A stretch of DNA of 64,000 nucleotides from Occallatibacter savannae. Lineage in GTDB: Bacteria; Acidobacteriota; Terriglobia; Terriglobales; Acidobacteriaceae. Shown one piece after another: positions 33,440 to 42,253 of this stretch (positions are counted from its first letter, which is position 1; each line of letters starts with the position of its first letter). A program made the position numbers and the translations under genes. Below the pieces are notes generated by a model, which did not search any database, was not told where the DNA came from, and saw only the letters and a program-made list of their open reading frames with translations. The DNA lies in contig NZ_QFFY01000010.1 in the NCBI RefSeq assembly GCF_003131205.1, positions 1 to 64,000 of the forward strand, read 5' to 3'.

Positions 33440-33789
33440 TTTTCTTTCCCAGTCTCGGGCGCCGATCCCGGAAGCTCGCCTTCCGGTGCGCCAGTGCCTT
33501 GGCCCTTCAGGGCAGCTCTCTCTGATGCCAACTCATTCCGCTGCAGCGCCCGCATCACGTCGATGATTCGCTCGTAGATGTGCGTCAATTCGATGTCCGG
33601 CAGAGGCCCTTTGTTCGCCGCCCGCACATTCTGATAGATCACCTTCTCCCGTGCCGGCTCATATACCGGCAGGGAAGTCTTCACCTTCAGGTGACCGATC
33701 ATCAGTGCAGCGCGGGCCCGCTCACTCAGCAATTCCACAAGCTGCCGATCCAGAGCATCGATCTGTGCGCGCAATTCTTCCAGCGTCAT
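33436..33789 (-). CDS. aroQ: Chorismate mutase (AroQ type)
   Basis: 117 residues, all-helical AroQ fold: LRAQIDALDRQLVELLSERA at the start, then IGHLKVKT and VYEPAREKVI, then the last helix IYERIIDVMRALQ. Key residues Arg28-like, Lys in LKVK, and Arg/Glu in EPAREK are visible. It rearranges chorismate to prephenate for Phe and Tyr synthesis. The last 25 residues are Gly/Pro/Glu-rich and probably disordered. It is coupled to aroF by a 4-base overlap and follows trpA by 138 bases. Confidence 0.88.
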   Translation of the reverse strand: MTLEELRAQIDALDRQLVELLSERARAALMIGHLKVKTSLPVYEPAREKVIYQNVRAANKGPLPDIELTHIYERIIDVMRALQRNELASERAALKGQGTGAPEGELPGSAPETGKEK

Positions 33790-33927
33790 CTCATCCTCGT
33801 CATGCGAATCACTGCCGTTAGCTGTTTGTCATCAACTTGCAGCTCTGCACTCCAATGCGGAACAAACGAGGCCTTACTCTCGATCATCCAGAACTGAGAA
33901 CTGAAAGCTGGCAACTGATAACTGCTT

Positions 33928-34710
33928 CTAAAGGGTCAACGCCGCTTGGGGCTGGCGCAGACACTTGATAAATCGGGCAACAGCTGCAGGCGCTGCTTCG
34001 GGAGTCGACCGCTCAATCAACTCCACAATCGCGCTGCCGACCACCGCCGCATCCGCAAACTCCCCAACTCGCGCAACGTGCTCCGCGTTGGAGATGCCGA
34101 ATCCCACGGCCACCGGCAGCTTGCTCCATCGCCGAATACGGCCGACCAGCGACTCAGCGTCAGCCGTCAGGCTCTGCTGCTTGCCCGTAATCCCCACGCG
34201 CGAAATCGCGTAGACGAATCCCTTGGAATGCGTCGCAATCGCCTCGAGCCGCTCATCCGGACTCGTCGGTGCAGCTAGAAACACCGGCGCAAGTCCCGCA
34301 CGCTCCATCTCAGCAAGGTACTCGCCGCCCTCTTCCACAATGAGATCTGTCACCAGCACCCCGTCCGCACCCGCCGCCTTCGCATCGTCCACAAACTTCG
34401 AAAGGCCGTACCTCAGAATCGGATTGAGATACGTGAAGATCACGAGCCCTGCCTGCACACGCGCCGCCCGAATCTCCTTCGCAACGCGAAGCACATCCGG
34501 CATTCGCGTGTGCCTTGCTACCGCGCGCTCGCTCGCCCGCTGAATAACAGGACCGTCCGCAAGAGGATCGCTGAACGGCACCCCAAGCTCAATGACATCC
34601 GCGCCGGCATCGATCGCCGCAATCGCGATCTCCCGCGTGCTCTCAACGTCGGGATCACCCGTCGTGAGATACACCACCAACCCCGGCTTGTGACGAAAAT
34701 CCAGTGACAT
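33928..34710 (-). CDS. trpA: Tryptophan synthase alpha chain
   Basis: 260 residues. Motifs: VVYLTTGDPDVEST, ADVIELGVPFSDPLADGPVIQ (catalytic Glu in IELG and Asp in PFSDP), IFTYLNPI, GVLVTDLIVEE, VYAISRVGITG and VAVGFGISN. It splits indole-3-glycerol phosphate and passes indole to the beta chain. It begins 38 bases after the trpB stop on the same strand; that spacer contains a TCCCT microrepeat. Confidence 0.95.
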   Translation of the reverse strand: MSLDFRHKPGLVVYLTTGDPDVESTREIAIAAIDAGADVIELGVPFSDPLADGPVIQRASERAVARHTRMPDVLRVAKEIRAARVQAGLVIFTYLNPILRYGLSKFVDDAKAAGADGVLVTDLIVEEGGEYLAEMERAGLAPVFLAAPTSPDERLEAIATHSKGFVYAISRVGITGKQQSLTADAESLVGRIRRWSKLPVAVGFGISNAEHVARVGEFADAAVVGSAIVELIERSTPEAAPAAVARFIKCLRQPQAALTL

Positions 34711-34715
34711 TTCAG

Positions 34716-34742
34716 TCCCTAATCCCTATGTCCCTAGTCCCT
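34716..34742. repeat. TCCCTA microrepeat in trpB-trpA spacer
   Basis: Four TCCCT units begin at 34716, 34723, 34731 and 34738, a period of 7-8 bases. It resembles the repeat at the end of tyrA (31451-31490). No function is evident. Confidence 0.5.
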
Positions 34743-34748
34743 GGGTCT

Positions 34749-35957
34749 CTACAATTTCAGTTCCCGCGCAATGATCCCCATGTCCTTATCGCCGCGTCCT
34801 GAAAGATTTACTACCAGTATGTCATGCGGTTTGAACGTCCCCGCGATCCGCATGCACTCCGCCACCGCGTGCGCGCTCTCCAGCGCCGGCAGAATTCCCT
34901 CTGTCCGCGCAAGCTTCACCACGGCATCCATCGTTGCCGCATCATCCTGCGACACATACTCCGCACGCCCCGAGTCGTGCAGCGCCGCGTGCTCCGGCCC
35001 AATCGACGCATAATCCAGCCCCGCCGAAACCGAATGCGTCTGCGCAATCTGCCCGTCCTCGTCCTGCAGAATGTACGACAACGTTCCCTGCAGCACTCCC
35101 GGCACTCCGCCCTGGAAACGCGCCGCATGTTGCCCCAGCTCCGTCCCGCGTCCGCCAGCCTCCACGCCAATCAGTCGCACATCCCTGTCCTGCAGGAACT
35201 CGTAAAACGCGCCAATCGCGTTCGACCCGCCGCCAACGCATGCAATTACCGCATCGGGCAGCCGGCCTTCCTTCTCCAGGATCTGCTGCTTCATCTCGCG
35301 ACTGATACAGCGATGGAAATCCCGCACCATCGTCGGATACGGATGCGCGCCAAGCGCGCTCCCCAGCAGGTAGTGCGTAGTCCGCACATTTGTGGTCCAG
35401 TCCCGCATCGCTTCGCTGATCGCATCCTTCAGCGTCTTCGACCCCGCCGACACGCCGCGAACCTCCGCGCCCAGAAGCCGCATGCGCAGTACATTGAGCT
35501 CCTGCCGCTCCATGTCTACATCGCCCATGTAGATCACGCATTCAAGCCCCAGCAGCGCGCACACCGTGGCCGTTGCCACTCCATGCTGCCCCGCGCCGGT
35601 TTCAGCAATGATCCGCTTCTTGCCCATGCGTTTCGCCAGCAATCCCTGGCCCAGCGCGTTGTTGATCTTGTGCGCACCGGTGTGGAGAAGATCCTCGCGT
35701 TTCAGGTAAATCTTCGCTCCGCCCAGTTCCTCAGTCAGGCGCTTCGCGAAGTACAGCGGTGTCGGACGACCGGCGAACTCCCGCAGAAGCCCGTCGAGCT
35801 CCTGCTGAAACACCGCATCGGGCTTTGCCAACTCGTACTCGTGCTCCAGCTCCAGCAGCGCGGCCATCAGTGTTTCGGGGACATACCGCCCCCCGTAAAT
35901 CCCAAACCGCCCCGGACGCGACTCCGACGGAGCCGATGGAAGAATCACCGATGCCAT
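34749..35957 (-). CDS. trpB: Tryptophan synthase beta chain
   Basis: 402 residues from ATG 35957, which has GGAGG 9 bases upstream; the frame is open to 36014. Motifs: GRFGIYGGRYVPETL, REDLLHTGAHKINNALGQ with the PLP-binding lysine, ETGAGQHGVATA, CVGGGSNAIG, and SAGLDYASIGPEHA. It is the classical TrpB1 type that pairs with TrpA, matching the downstream trpA. The product condenses indole with serine. It is the first gene of the minus-strand operon trpB-trpA-aroQ-aroF-tyrA. Confidence 0.95.
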   Translation of the reverse strand: MASVILPSAPSESRPGRFGIYGGRYVPETLMAALLELEHEYELAKPDAVFQQELDGLLREFAGRPTPLYFAKRLTEELGGAKIYLKREDLLHTGAHKINNALGQGLLAKRMGKKRIIAETGAGQHGVATATVCALLGLECVIYMGDVDMERQELNVLRMRLLGAEVRGVSAGSKTLKDAISEAMRDWTTNVRTTHYLLGSALGAHPYPTMVRDFHRCISREMKQQILEKEGRLPDAVIACVGGGSNAIGAFYEFLQDRDVRLIGVEAGGRGTELGQHAARFQGGVPGVLQGTLSYILQDEDGQIAQTHSVSAGLDYASIGPEHAALHDSGRAEYVSQDDAATMDAVVKLARTEGILPALESAHAVAECMRIAGTFKPHDILVVNLSGRGDKDMGIIARELKL

Positions 35958-36153
35958 GCCGACCAACCTCCAACCGAAGCGGAGAGTCCGCTCCACCCTC
36001 AGTTTACAGAACATAAGCCAAAGGAACCTGTACCCACGCTTACAGAGCGCCGCCCTCTCTTGGGCGAGAACGCCTCGCGATTAGCCCTGGTCCTCTCATT
36101 TCCGTCCGTCGTACTATGGTGCGCAGCCTGGGCTCCCCCAGAAAGGTCCATGC

Positions 36154-36567
36154 TTGATCTCTCGTCCTCTCCATAGGGCCGCATTCCTCGCCGCCACGGG
36201 CCTCTGCGCACCTTTGTCTATGGATCCGCAGCAAGCGAATCAACCGCCCCAGTACATCGAGAAGTCCTACCCGGTCACACCTGTCAATCAGCCGCCCGAT
36301 AGCAATGCTCAAATGCAGATGCACCAGAAACACGCCAACCGAAAGCACTTCGATGCCGCCAATGCTGAGCGCAAGCGCCAGATCGAGCACGACACTGAAG
36401 AGCTCGTCCGATTGGCGCGAGAACTCAATGTCGCCATAGAACGAGGGAACGGTCCTGCCCCTTCCGAGCCCGCTCTTGCCTCGCAGCTCATACACAAAGC
36501 GGAAGCGATTGAGCGACTCGCTCACGGAGTCGAAGAAAAGATGAAGCTAACGGTTTCGGGAGATTAA
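36154..36567 (+). CDS. Small helical protein of unknown function
   Basis: 137 residues from a TTG with no strong ribosome site, so the start is uncertain. The N-terminus may be a signal peptide (LHRAAFLAATGLCAPLS). A Pro/Gln/Met-rich segment follows, then a charged coiled coil from about 65 to 130 (AANAERKRQIEHDTEELVRLARELN). I do not recognise a family. Codon usage and composition look genuine. It lies between the divergent trpB and trpC units but need not be related to them. Confidence 0.5.
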   Translation: MISRPLHRAAFLAATGLCAPLSMDPQQANQPPQYIEKSYPVTPVNQPPDSNAQMQMHQKHANRKHFDAANAERKRQIEHDTEELVRLARELNVAIERGNGPAPSEPALASQLIHKAEAIERLAHGVEEKMKLTVSGD

Positions 36568-36657
36568 CCTGCGTCACCCCGCAACCTCGCATCCGTCGAT
36601 GCCGCAACCCTCAGATGCTTGGGATTGGAAAGCCCCACGACACCATTGCAGCTCCTG

Positions 36658-36846
36658 TCACTCGCCGGATTGTCCAGTGGCCTGCGCAAGGAGATCGGCA
36701 ATCGTTCGCTGCAGCGCTTCTTTTGCGTTCTCCAGGCTGGAAGGGGCATCCCCCATCCGCCGCGCATAATAGTTCATCAGCGAAAGGGTTCCCTCTAAGA
36801 TCTCAGCAAGATTGCGATACGGGTCCAGCGGCATGTGGGCTTTCAA
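36658..36846 (-). CDS. Small hypothetical protein
   Basis: 62 residues, mostly helical (YRNLAEILEGTLSLMNYYARR then SSLENAKEALQRTIADLLAQ, in part). It may start at residue 1 (36846) or at the second Met (36834). No motif or partner is recognised. It is included because the composition resembles a folded helical-hairpin protein, unlike the chance frames nearby. Confidence 0.4.
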   Translation of the reverse strand: MKAHMPLDPYRNLAEILEGTLSLMNYYARRMGDAPSSLENAKEALQRTIADLLAQATGQSGE

Positions 36847-36954
36847 TTATTGCATATGCGTAATTTCTTGCACGCAATTTATCGGTTCGATGGCACAGGT
36901 GTCCTGGCTTTCCAGCGCCGAACAGGCTCCTGCATCTAAGTACATTAGGTGCAC

Positions 36955-36973
36955 GGGTTGAGGCGAGTGTTGA
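36955..36973 (+). repeat. 19-nt leader element, copy 2
   Basis: Identical to 24227-24245. It lies 113 bases before trpC and is followed by the hairpin at 36995-37021, which again contains GCCCACCC (37003-37010). Upstream of both copies is CAGGC, 20-30 bases before the element. It could belong to a small RNA or a dispersed structured repeat. Confidence 0.7.
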
Positions 36974-36994
36974 TCGTTACTTCCGTGTCCAGAA

Positions 36995-37021
36995 GGGCGC
37001 CCGCCCACCCGGCGAGCGCCC
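36995..37021. promoter_or_regulatory. GC-rich stem-loop in trpC leader
   Basis: GGGCGC (36995-37000) pairs with GCGCCC (37016-37021), and CGCC (37002-37005) with GGCG (37011-37014) around loop CACCC, with one bulged base on each side. No T-tract follows. It ends 64 bases before the trpC start and could affect trpC expression or be the 3' part of a structured repeat. Confidence 0.5.
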
Positions 37022-37085
37022 GGAATAAGCCGGCGCAGGTGTCCTCCGCATTCATCGGAGTGCCTTCGTATACTCATCTCAGCGC

Positions 37086-37898
37086 ATGGCAACGCGACTC
37101 GACACAATCATTGCTGCTACCCGGGTCACCGTATCCGCGTCGAAGGCTCGCGTCTCTGTATCAGACCTGGAGCGCATGGCTGCTTCCCACCAGCCCCGCG
37201 GTTGGGCTGCCGCGCTGCACAACCAATCCCGATCGGGACCCGCGGTCATCGCGGAGATCAAGAAAGCTTCTCCCTCAAAAGGCTTAATCCGCGCTGACTT
37301 CAACGTTCATTGGATCGCAGAGCGATACCAACAGGGTGGGGCAGCGGCACTCTCCGTTCTTACCGACGAGCCTTGGTTTCAAGGAAACCTCCACAACCTC
37401 GAACTCGCCTCTGCGGCCGTCCATATCCCATGCTTGCGCAAAGACTTCACCGTCGACGAGTATCAGATCCTGGAGGCCCGCGCCCACAACGCCGACGCCA
37501 TCCTCCTGATCGCGGCTGCACTTTCTCCGACCGAACTCAAGCGCTTCTCTCATGCAGCGCACGATCTTCAACTGGACGTGCTCGTTGAGGTGCACACCGC
37601 CTCCGAGTTGGACCACGTGCTCGACGCATTAGCAGAAAACGGCGCCGATGCCATCGGGGTCAACAACCGCGACCTTAAGACGTTCGAAGTTCGAATGGAA
37701 ACCTCACTCGAACTGGTTGACAAGATCCCCGTGTCGGCGGTCCGAGTCGCCGAGAGCGGTATATCCACTTCCGAGGACGTCGCTCGCCTGCGCGAGGCAG
37801 GCTTCCACGCCTTCCTCATCGGCGAAAGCCTCATGCGGCAATCTGATCCAGGCGAGGCGCTCGCTGCGTTGCTTGCCGGAACCCGAGTCGCGCCATGA
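37086..37898 (+). CDS. trpC: Indole-3-glycerol phosphate synthase
   Basis: 270 residues. Barrel motifs: VIAEIKKASPSKGLI with the catalytic lysines, ALSVLTDEPWFQG, PCLRKDFTVDEYQI, AILLIAAAL, VLVEVHTASEL, IGVNNRDLKTF and AESGIST. It closes the indole ring from the carboxyphenylamino-deoxyribulose phosphate made by TrpF. It is followed by trpF with a 4-base overlap. trpE, trpG and trpD are not in the window. Confidence 0.95.
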   Translation: MATRLDTIIAATRVTVSASKARVSVSDLERMAASHQPRGWAAALHNQSRSGPAVIAEIKKASPSKGLIRADFNVHWIAERYQQGGAAALSVLTDEPWFQGNLHNLELASAAVHIPCLRKDFTVDEYQILEARAHNADAILLIAAALSPTELKRFSHAAHDLQLDVLVEVHTASELDHVLDALAENGADAIGVNNRDLKTFEVRMETSLELVDKIPVSAVRVAESGISTSEDVARLREAGFHAFLIGESLMRQSDPGEALAALLAGTRVAP

Positions 37899-38545
37899 GC
37901 CTCTGGGTCAAAGTGTGCGCGAACACCTCGATGGAAGACGCAATGCTCGCAGTCAATGCAGGTGCCGATGCCGTCGGCTTTGTCTTCGCTCCCAGTCCCC
38001 GCCAGGTCTCCGTAGAGCAAGTCGCAGCCATCACTCCCAACCTCCCATCCTCGATTGAGAAGATCGGTGTCTTCGCCGGCTCGACACCCCAAGAGATCGC
38101 GCGAGCCGTGGAGCGCTGCGGTCTTACCGGCGCACAGCTTCACTTCGAAGGCGGTCAAGATCTCGTAGCCGCATTGCGCGACCGCTTCGGGACAACGCTC
38201 CGGATTCTGAATGTACTGCACTATGCGCCCGACGCTTCAGAGAAAGCGGCATTTCTGGCGGCAAACAAGCAGATCGACGCGATCCTCGTTGACTCCCGAA
38301 CACCTGCCGCGATCGGGGGCACCGGCATTCGATTCGACTGGGATGACGCTGCATCGCTGTTCAACAACGCGGGAGTGAAGATGATTGCCGCGGGTGGCCT
38401 GAACCCCGCGAATGTGGCCGAAGCCATCGAGAAGCTCCAGCCATGGGGCGTCGACGTAGCATCAGGAGTGGAAGCCGCTCCTGGCCGCAAAGATCCCGAG
38501 AAGGTGCGTTCCTTCGTGGAAAATGCGCGGCGCGCAAGGTCGTGA
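37895..38545 (+). CDS. trpF: Phosphoribosylanthranilate isomerase
   Basis: 216 residues. Motifs: VKVCANTSMEDAMLAVNAGADAVGFVFAPSPR pattern with the catalytic Cys at residue 7 (KVCAN; the usual form is KICG), then GVF and AQLH, the catalytic Asp in AILVDSR, and the phosphate-binding MIAAGGLNPANV and GVDVASGVE. The N-terminal KVCANTS differs from the common KICGxT but keeps the Cys. It is coupled to trpC by a 4-base overlap. Confidence 0.92.
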   Translation: MSLWVKVCANTSMEDAMLAVNAGADAVGFVFAPSPRQVSVEQVAAITPNLPSSIEKIGVFAGSTPQEIARAVERCGLTGAQLHFEGGQDLVAALRDRFGTTLRILNVLHYAPDASEKAAFLAANKQIDAILVDSRTPAAIGGTGIRFDWDDAASLFNNAGVKMIAAGGLNPANVAEAIEKLQPWGVDVASGVEAAPGRKDPEKVRSFVENARRARS

Positions 38546-38599
38546 TTACCGCGTCGGAGAATTGGCTTAAACCCCGGCAGGATGTCTTATTGATCCAGA

Positions 38600-38675
<76 letters not shown>

Positions 38676-38799
38676 TTCTCGCAGGCTCTCAACTTCGCAC
38701 ACGCACGCAACTGCGAAAACAGAGCTCCCACCTCTCACAAGTGTGACATACGATGCCTGCTTCCACTCTCGCCCCACGGCATTGTCAAGCTCTCATTTC

Positions 38800-40086
38800 C
38801 TAACTCGGAATCGCTGCCCCGATACGCCCGACACACTGCCCGAAACCGATCCGCGGCAGGCCGGGGCCCTGGCAGTATCCGCGCAAAGTCACTTCATCGC
38901 CGTCTTCGAGGAAAGTGCGCGTCTCTCCTGTAGGCAGCGTCAACGCATGTGCACGGTGCTTCATCTCCAGCAGACATCCCTCCGACCCCTCATCAGAACC
39001 AGAGATTGTGCCCGTCGCGAGCAGGTCTCCTGGGCGCAGGTTGCAACCGTTGCTCGCGTGATGCGTCACAAGCTGAGCCACACTCCAGTAAAGATCCCGC
39101 AGGCTGGCCCGACTCAGTAGCGATGCCGGCACCTTCTGTTCGCGCATCTTCTCCGACTGCAGAAGCACCTCGACCGTGACGTCGATCCCCGCCCGCGATG
39201 GATCTCTCTCCTTCAGGTACGGAAGAGGCTCGGGATCTCCTTGGGTTCGCACTGGCGTCTCGACGCGATAAGGAGCCAAAGCTTCCAGGGTTACGACCCA
39301 TGGAGAAATGGTTGTCGCGAAGCTCTTGGCCAGGAACGGCCCGAGCGGCTGATACTCCCACGATTGAATATCGCGCGCTGACCAGTCGTTGACGAGACAC
39401 AGTCCAAAGATGTGCTGCTCGGCTTCTGCAATCGGAATCGGCGCGCCAATCTGATTGCCAAGTCCGACGAAGATGCCTACTTCTAATTCATAGTCCAACG
39501 ATCGCGAAGGCCCGAAGGCAGGTTCCGCACTGCTCGCCGGCTTGACCTGTCCGCTCGGACGCCGAATTTCGGTCCCACTCGCAACAATGGACGAGGCCCT
39601 GCCGTGGTAACCGATCGGGATGTACTTGTAGTTGGGTAGCAGGGGGTTATCGGGCCGGAACAGTTTACCCACACGCGTGGCGTGGTGAATGGAAGCGTAA
39701 AAATCTGTGTAGTCGCCGACCTGTGCCGGCACTTCCATCTGAACGGATTGCATTGGCAGAAGGTGGCGCCTGGCCTTCTCCTGGGTCTCCGGTGCAGCAT
39801 GGGAACCGAGAAGGCTCGTAAGCTGACGCCGCAGCGCGGACCATGCAGCCGTCCCGAGCGCCATTAGCGCGTTGAGAGCGCTCGCTGAGCATGCTTCTGC
39901 TATCTCGGACGAAAGAGGGCCGAGAAGTTCTTCCTCGATACAGGCCCTTATATCCAGGGCCTGATCGCCGATCGCTATCCCGATTCGCCTCTCACCCCCA
40001 TGACTGAAAGCGCCGTACGGCAGATTCTCCAGCGGGAAGTCGCACCCCGGCAGGTTGGCGCTCTCTACCCAACTCTTCAAAGCCAT
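38800..40086 (-). CDS. fahA: Fumarylacetoacetase
   Basis: 428 residues, full length for the family. N-terminal SH3-like domain (about 1-120), then the FAH barrel with DYTDFYASIHHATRVG (metal Asp and catalytic His), YHGRASSIVASGTEIRRPSG, LDYELEVGIFVG (metal Glu residues), LVNDWSARDIQSWEYQPLGPFLAKSFATTISPW in 20-residue pieces, and GDLLATGTISG. It cleaves fumarylacetoacetate to fumarate and acetoacetate, the last step of Phe/Tyr breakdown. It is the last gene of the operon and its start overlaps the previous gene by 10 bases. Confidence 0.95.
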   Translation of the reverse strand: MALKSWVESANLPGCDFPLENLPYGAFSHGGERRIGIAIGDQALDIRACIEEELLGPLSSEIAEACSASALNALMALGTAAWSALRRQLTSLLGSHAAPETQEKARRHLLPMQSVQMEVPAQVGDYTDFYASIHHATRVGKLFRPDNPLLPNYKYIPIGYHGRASSIVASGTEIRRPSGQVKPASSAEPAFGPSRSLDYELEVGIFVGLGNQIGAPIPIAEAEQHIFGLCLVNDWSARDIQSWEYQPLGPFLAKSFATTISPWVVTLEALAPYRVETPVRTQGDPEPLPYLKERDPSRAGIDVTVEVLLQSEKMREQKVPASLLSRASLRDLYWSVAQLVTHHASNGCNLRPGDLLATGTISGSDEGSEGCLLEMKHRAHALTLPTGETRTFLEDGDEVTLRGYCQGPGLPRIGFGQCVGRIGAAIPS

Positions 40087-40931
40087 CCGAGCGCCTCCAT
40101 ATCATGTATTGGCTCGTCGAACGAACAGGTTCCGATGCCAATGAGAAATTCGCGACGTACGGTCGCGAGCTGCTTTCGATCCCACTTCAAGTGCCGCCAC
40201 TGAAGATAGTTCCCATCAACCCGCCAGGCCGAGCCGTCTACTTCCTGCAACACCCGTTCCGCCTCCCGTTCCACGCCGCCAAAGTAAAGCACGGCCGCAG
40301 CACAAAGAAGATTCGCAAATCCATGCATCTTCGAATTGGCGCTCTGAGGTTCGTAGGTCAGTGGTTGAACCGATCGGATCGGATGATGCAGACCTGCGGT
40401 GGCCTTGAAAGCCAGACGAAGTCTTGCAAGCGCACTCAACATCTCGATGACCGCTCCGTCAGACGGGAACGCCTCGGCGATAACTCCGCCCATCCGGATC
40501 TTGGCGCACATCCCTGCACTGGAAATCGATTGAAGGGCAGCGATGCCGCTGATGTCCAGGGGAACTTCGATGTACGCGTTGACCGATTCCGGAATCATCT
40601 TCGAGACACTCTCGATCGTTCCAGGATCGGAGAACTTCATCTCAACAGCTTCGATCGGCATGCCACTCTTGATCTCGCGGGAGATGACGGCAAGACTGTC
40701 GGGATCGGGTACGATCACGCTCAGCCTAAACTCCCGCAGACGATCTCCAACCATCGCTCGTAGCTCATCCAGGCGATCGAAATTGATGATGAACCGGCCA
40801 AGAGCAGAAGCATGCCTGTCACAGGCGTACTCCACATACTTGTCTGTGGCTGTGCGCAGGCTCAGGCTAGCAGGCGGATACAGGCCCGCATAGTCGAACA
40901 AACCCACGAGCAGCGTTTCCATCGCATTCAT
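40077..40931 (-). CDS. Conserved-looking protein of unknown function in Tyr operon
   Basis: 284 residues (or 281 from Met 40922). Not recognised as a named family. Patterns that look conserved: GLFDYAGLYPPASLSL near the start, LGRFIINF, EMKFSDP, YIEVPLD, AKIRMGG, then FKATAGLHHPIR and HGFANLLCAA. The repeating strand-helix rhythm and the Lys in FKATAGLHHP suggest a TIM-barrel enzyme of aldolase type; this is inference. It lies 6 bases after hmgA and overlaps fahA by 10, so it is firmly in the operon at the place where maleylacetoacetate isomerase is expected. That isomerase has a glutathione-transferase fold, which this is not. Confidence 0.7.
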   Translation of the reverse strand: MNAMETLLVGLFDYAGLYPPASLSLRTATDKYVEYACDRHASALGRFIINFDRLDELRAMVGDRLREFRLSVIVPDPDSLAVISREIKSGMPIEAVEMKFSDPGTIESVSKMIPESVNAYIEVPLDISGIAALQSISSAGMCAKIRMGGVIAEAFPSDGAVIEMLSALARLRLAFKATAGLHHPIRSVQPLTYEPQSANSKMHGFANLLCAAAVLYFGGVEREAERVLQEVDGSAWRVDGNYLQWRHLKWDRKQLATVRREFLIGIGTCSFDEPIHDMEALGWL

Positions 40932-40937
40932 CGCAGA

Positions 40938-42242
40938 TCAGGCTTCGGAGGCTCGCTTGAAGTTCTTCTTCAACCCCTGCCAGCATTCGAAATATTCGTG
41001 CTGCAGGATCCGTGTCTCCATCGCAAACTTCGTGGGCCGAACCACAAGCTGCGTTTCGAACATAAACGCCAGAGTGTTCGCCAGGTACTGCGGTTTAAGT
41101 TCTGCGGTGGAGGCGCGTTCGAACGTCTCGGCGTCGGGGCCGTGGCCAGCCATGCAGTTATGCAGGCTTGCTCCGCCCGGAACAAATCCCTCAGCCTTTG
41201 CATCATAGGCTCCGAAGACCAGGCCCATAAACTCGTTCATCAGGTTGCGATGGAACCACGGAGGACGGAATGTATGCTCCGCCACCATCCACCGAGGTGG
41301 AAAGATGGCGAAGTCGCAGTTCGCGGTGCCCGGCGTGATGGAGGGTGCGCTGAGCACGGTGTAGATCGACGGGTCCGGATGGTCGAACGATACCGTGTTG
41401 ATGCAGTTGAAGAGCGCCAGATCATACTTGTAGGGCGTGTAGTTGCCGTGCCACGCGACTACATCGAGCGGTGAATGATCGATGAACGCGGACCATAGCC
41501 TGCCAAGAAACTTTGAGGTTATGCTGAACTCGCCTTCGCGATCCTCAAAAGCAGCAACCGGCGCTTTGAAATCTCGGGGGTTCGCAAGACCGTTTGCGCC
41601 GATCGCGCCAAGCTCCGGAAGCCGAAATGGCTGCCCGTAGTTCTCGCAGATGTATCCGCGCGCCTGCTTCTCCGCAAGCACTACGCGAAACTTGATTCCA
41701 CGCGGAACTACGCAGATCTCTCCGGGAGCAACGTCGAGAACGCCAAGCTCCGTGTGGAAACGCAACGCTCCCATTTGCGGAACAATCAACATCTCGCCAT
41801 CGGCCGTGTAGAAGAAGCGGTCCTCCATCGATGCGTTGCAAGCGTAAATGTGGATTGCTACTCCAACCTGCATTGCTGGATCGCCGTTGCCGCCCATCGT
41901 TACGATCCCGTCAACGAAGTCTGTTTTCTCTTCTGGAATCGGCAAAGGATTCCAGCGAAGCTGATTCGGCGAAGTAGGCGTCTCCAGGAACGGCCCGCTG
42001 CGAATCATCTTCGCCTCGATCTCCTGGTACGGCCGATGCGTTACGGAAGGCCGTATCCGATACGTCCACGTCCGTCGGTTCGTTGCTCGTGGCGCGGTGA
42101 ACGGGCTGCCGCTGCATTGCTCCGCATAGAGCCCGAGTGGATGCTTCTGGGGCGCGTTCTGTCCCTGTGGCAGGCCACCCGCAACAGCCTCGGTAGCAAA
42201 TTCATTCCCAAAACCGGTTTGGTACCGGAGTTCTTCGGACAT
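40938..42242 (-). CDS. hmgA: Homogentisate 1,2-dioxygenase
   Basis: 434 residues, the usual length. Recognised by YQTGFGNEFATEAV at the start, PRATNRRTWTYRIRPSV, then the cupin-like iron site in the C-terminal half: VVAWHGNYTPYKYDL, FPPRWMVAEHTFRPPWFHRN (His and Glu ligands) and MNEFMGL, SLHNCMAGHGPD. It opens the homogentisate ring to maleylacetoacetate with O2. It sits between phhA and the unknown gene with 6-11 base spacers. Confidence 0.95.
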   Translation of the reverse strand: MSEELRYQTGFGNEFATEAVAGGLPQGQNAPQKHPLGLYAEQCSGSPFTAPRATNRRTWTYRIRPSVTHRPYQEIEAKMIRSGPFLETPTSPNQLRWNPLPIPEEKTDFVDGIVTMGGNGDPAMQVGVAIHIYACNASMEDRFFYTADGEMLIVPQMGALRFHTELGVLDVAPGEICVVPRGIKFRVVLAEKQARGYICENYGQPFRLPELGAIGANGLANPRDFKAPVAAFEDREGEFSITSKFLGRLWSAFIDHSPLDVVAWHGNYTPYKYDLALFNCINTVSFDHPDPSIYTVLSAPSITPGTANCDFAIFPPRWMVAEHTFRPPWFHRNLMNEFMGLVFGAYDAKAEGFVPGGASLHNCMAGHGPDAETFERASTAELKPQYLANTLAFMFETQLVVRPTKFAMETRILQHEYFECWQGLKKNFKRASEA

Positions 42243-42253
42243 GCTTTCTCACC

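Noticed and set aside
34716..34742. CRISPR-like array
   Set aside because: Units are 5-7 bases with no spacers; it is a microrepeat.
36847..37085. Trp leader peptide attenuation of trpC
   Set aside because: No short frame with adjacent Trp codons is present.
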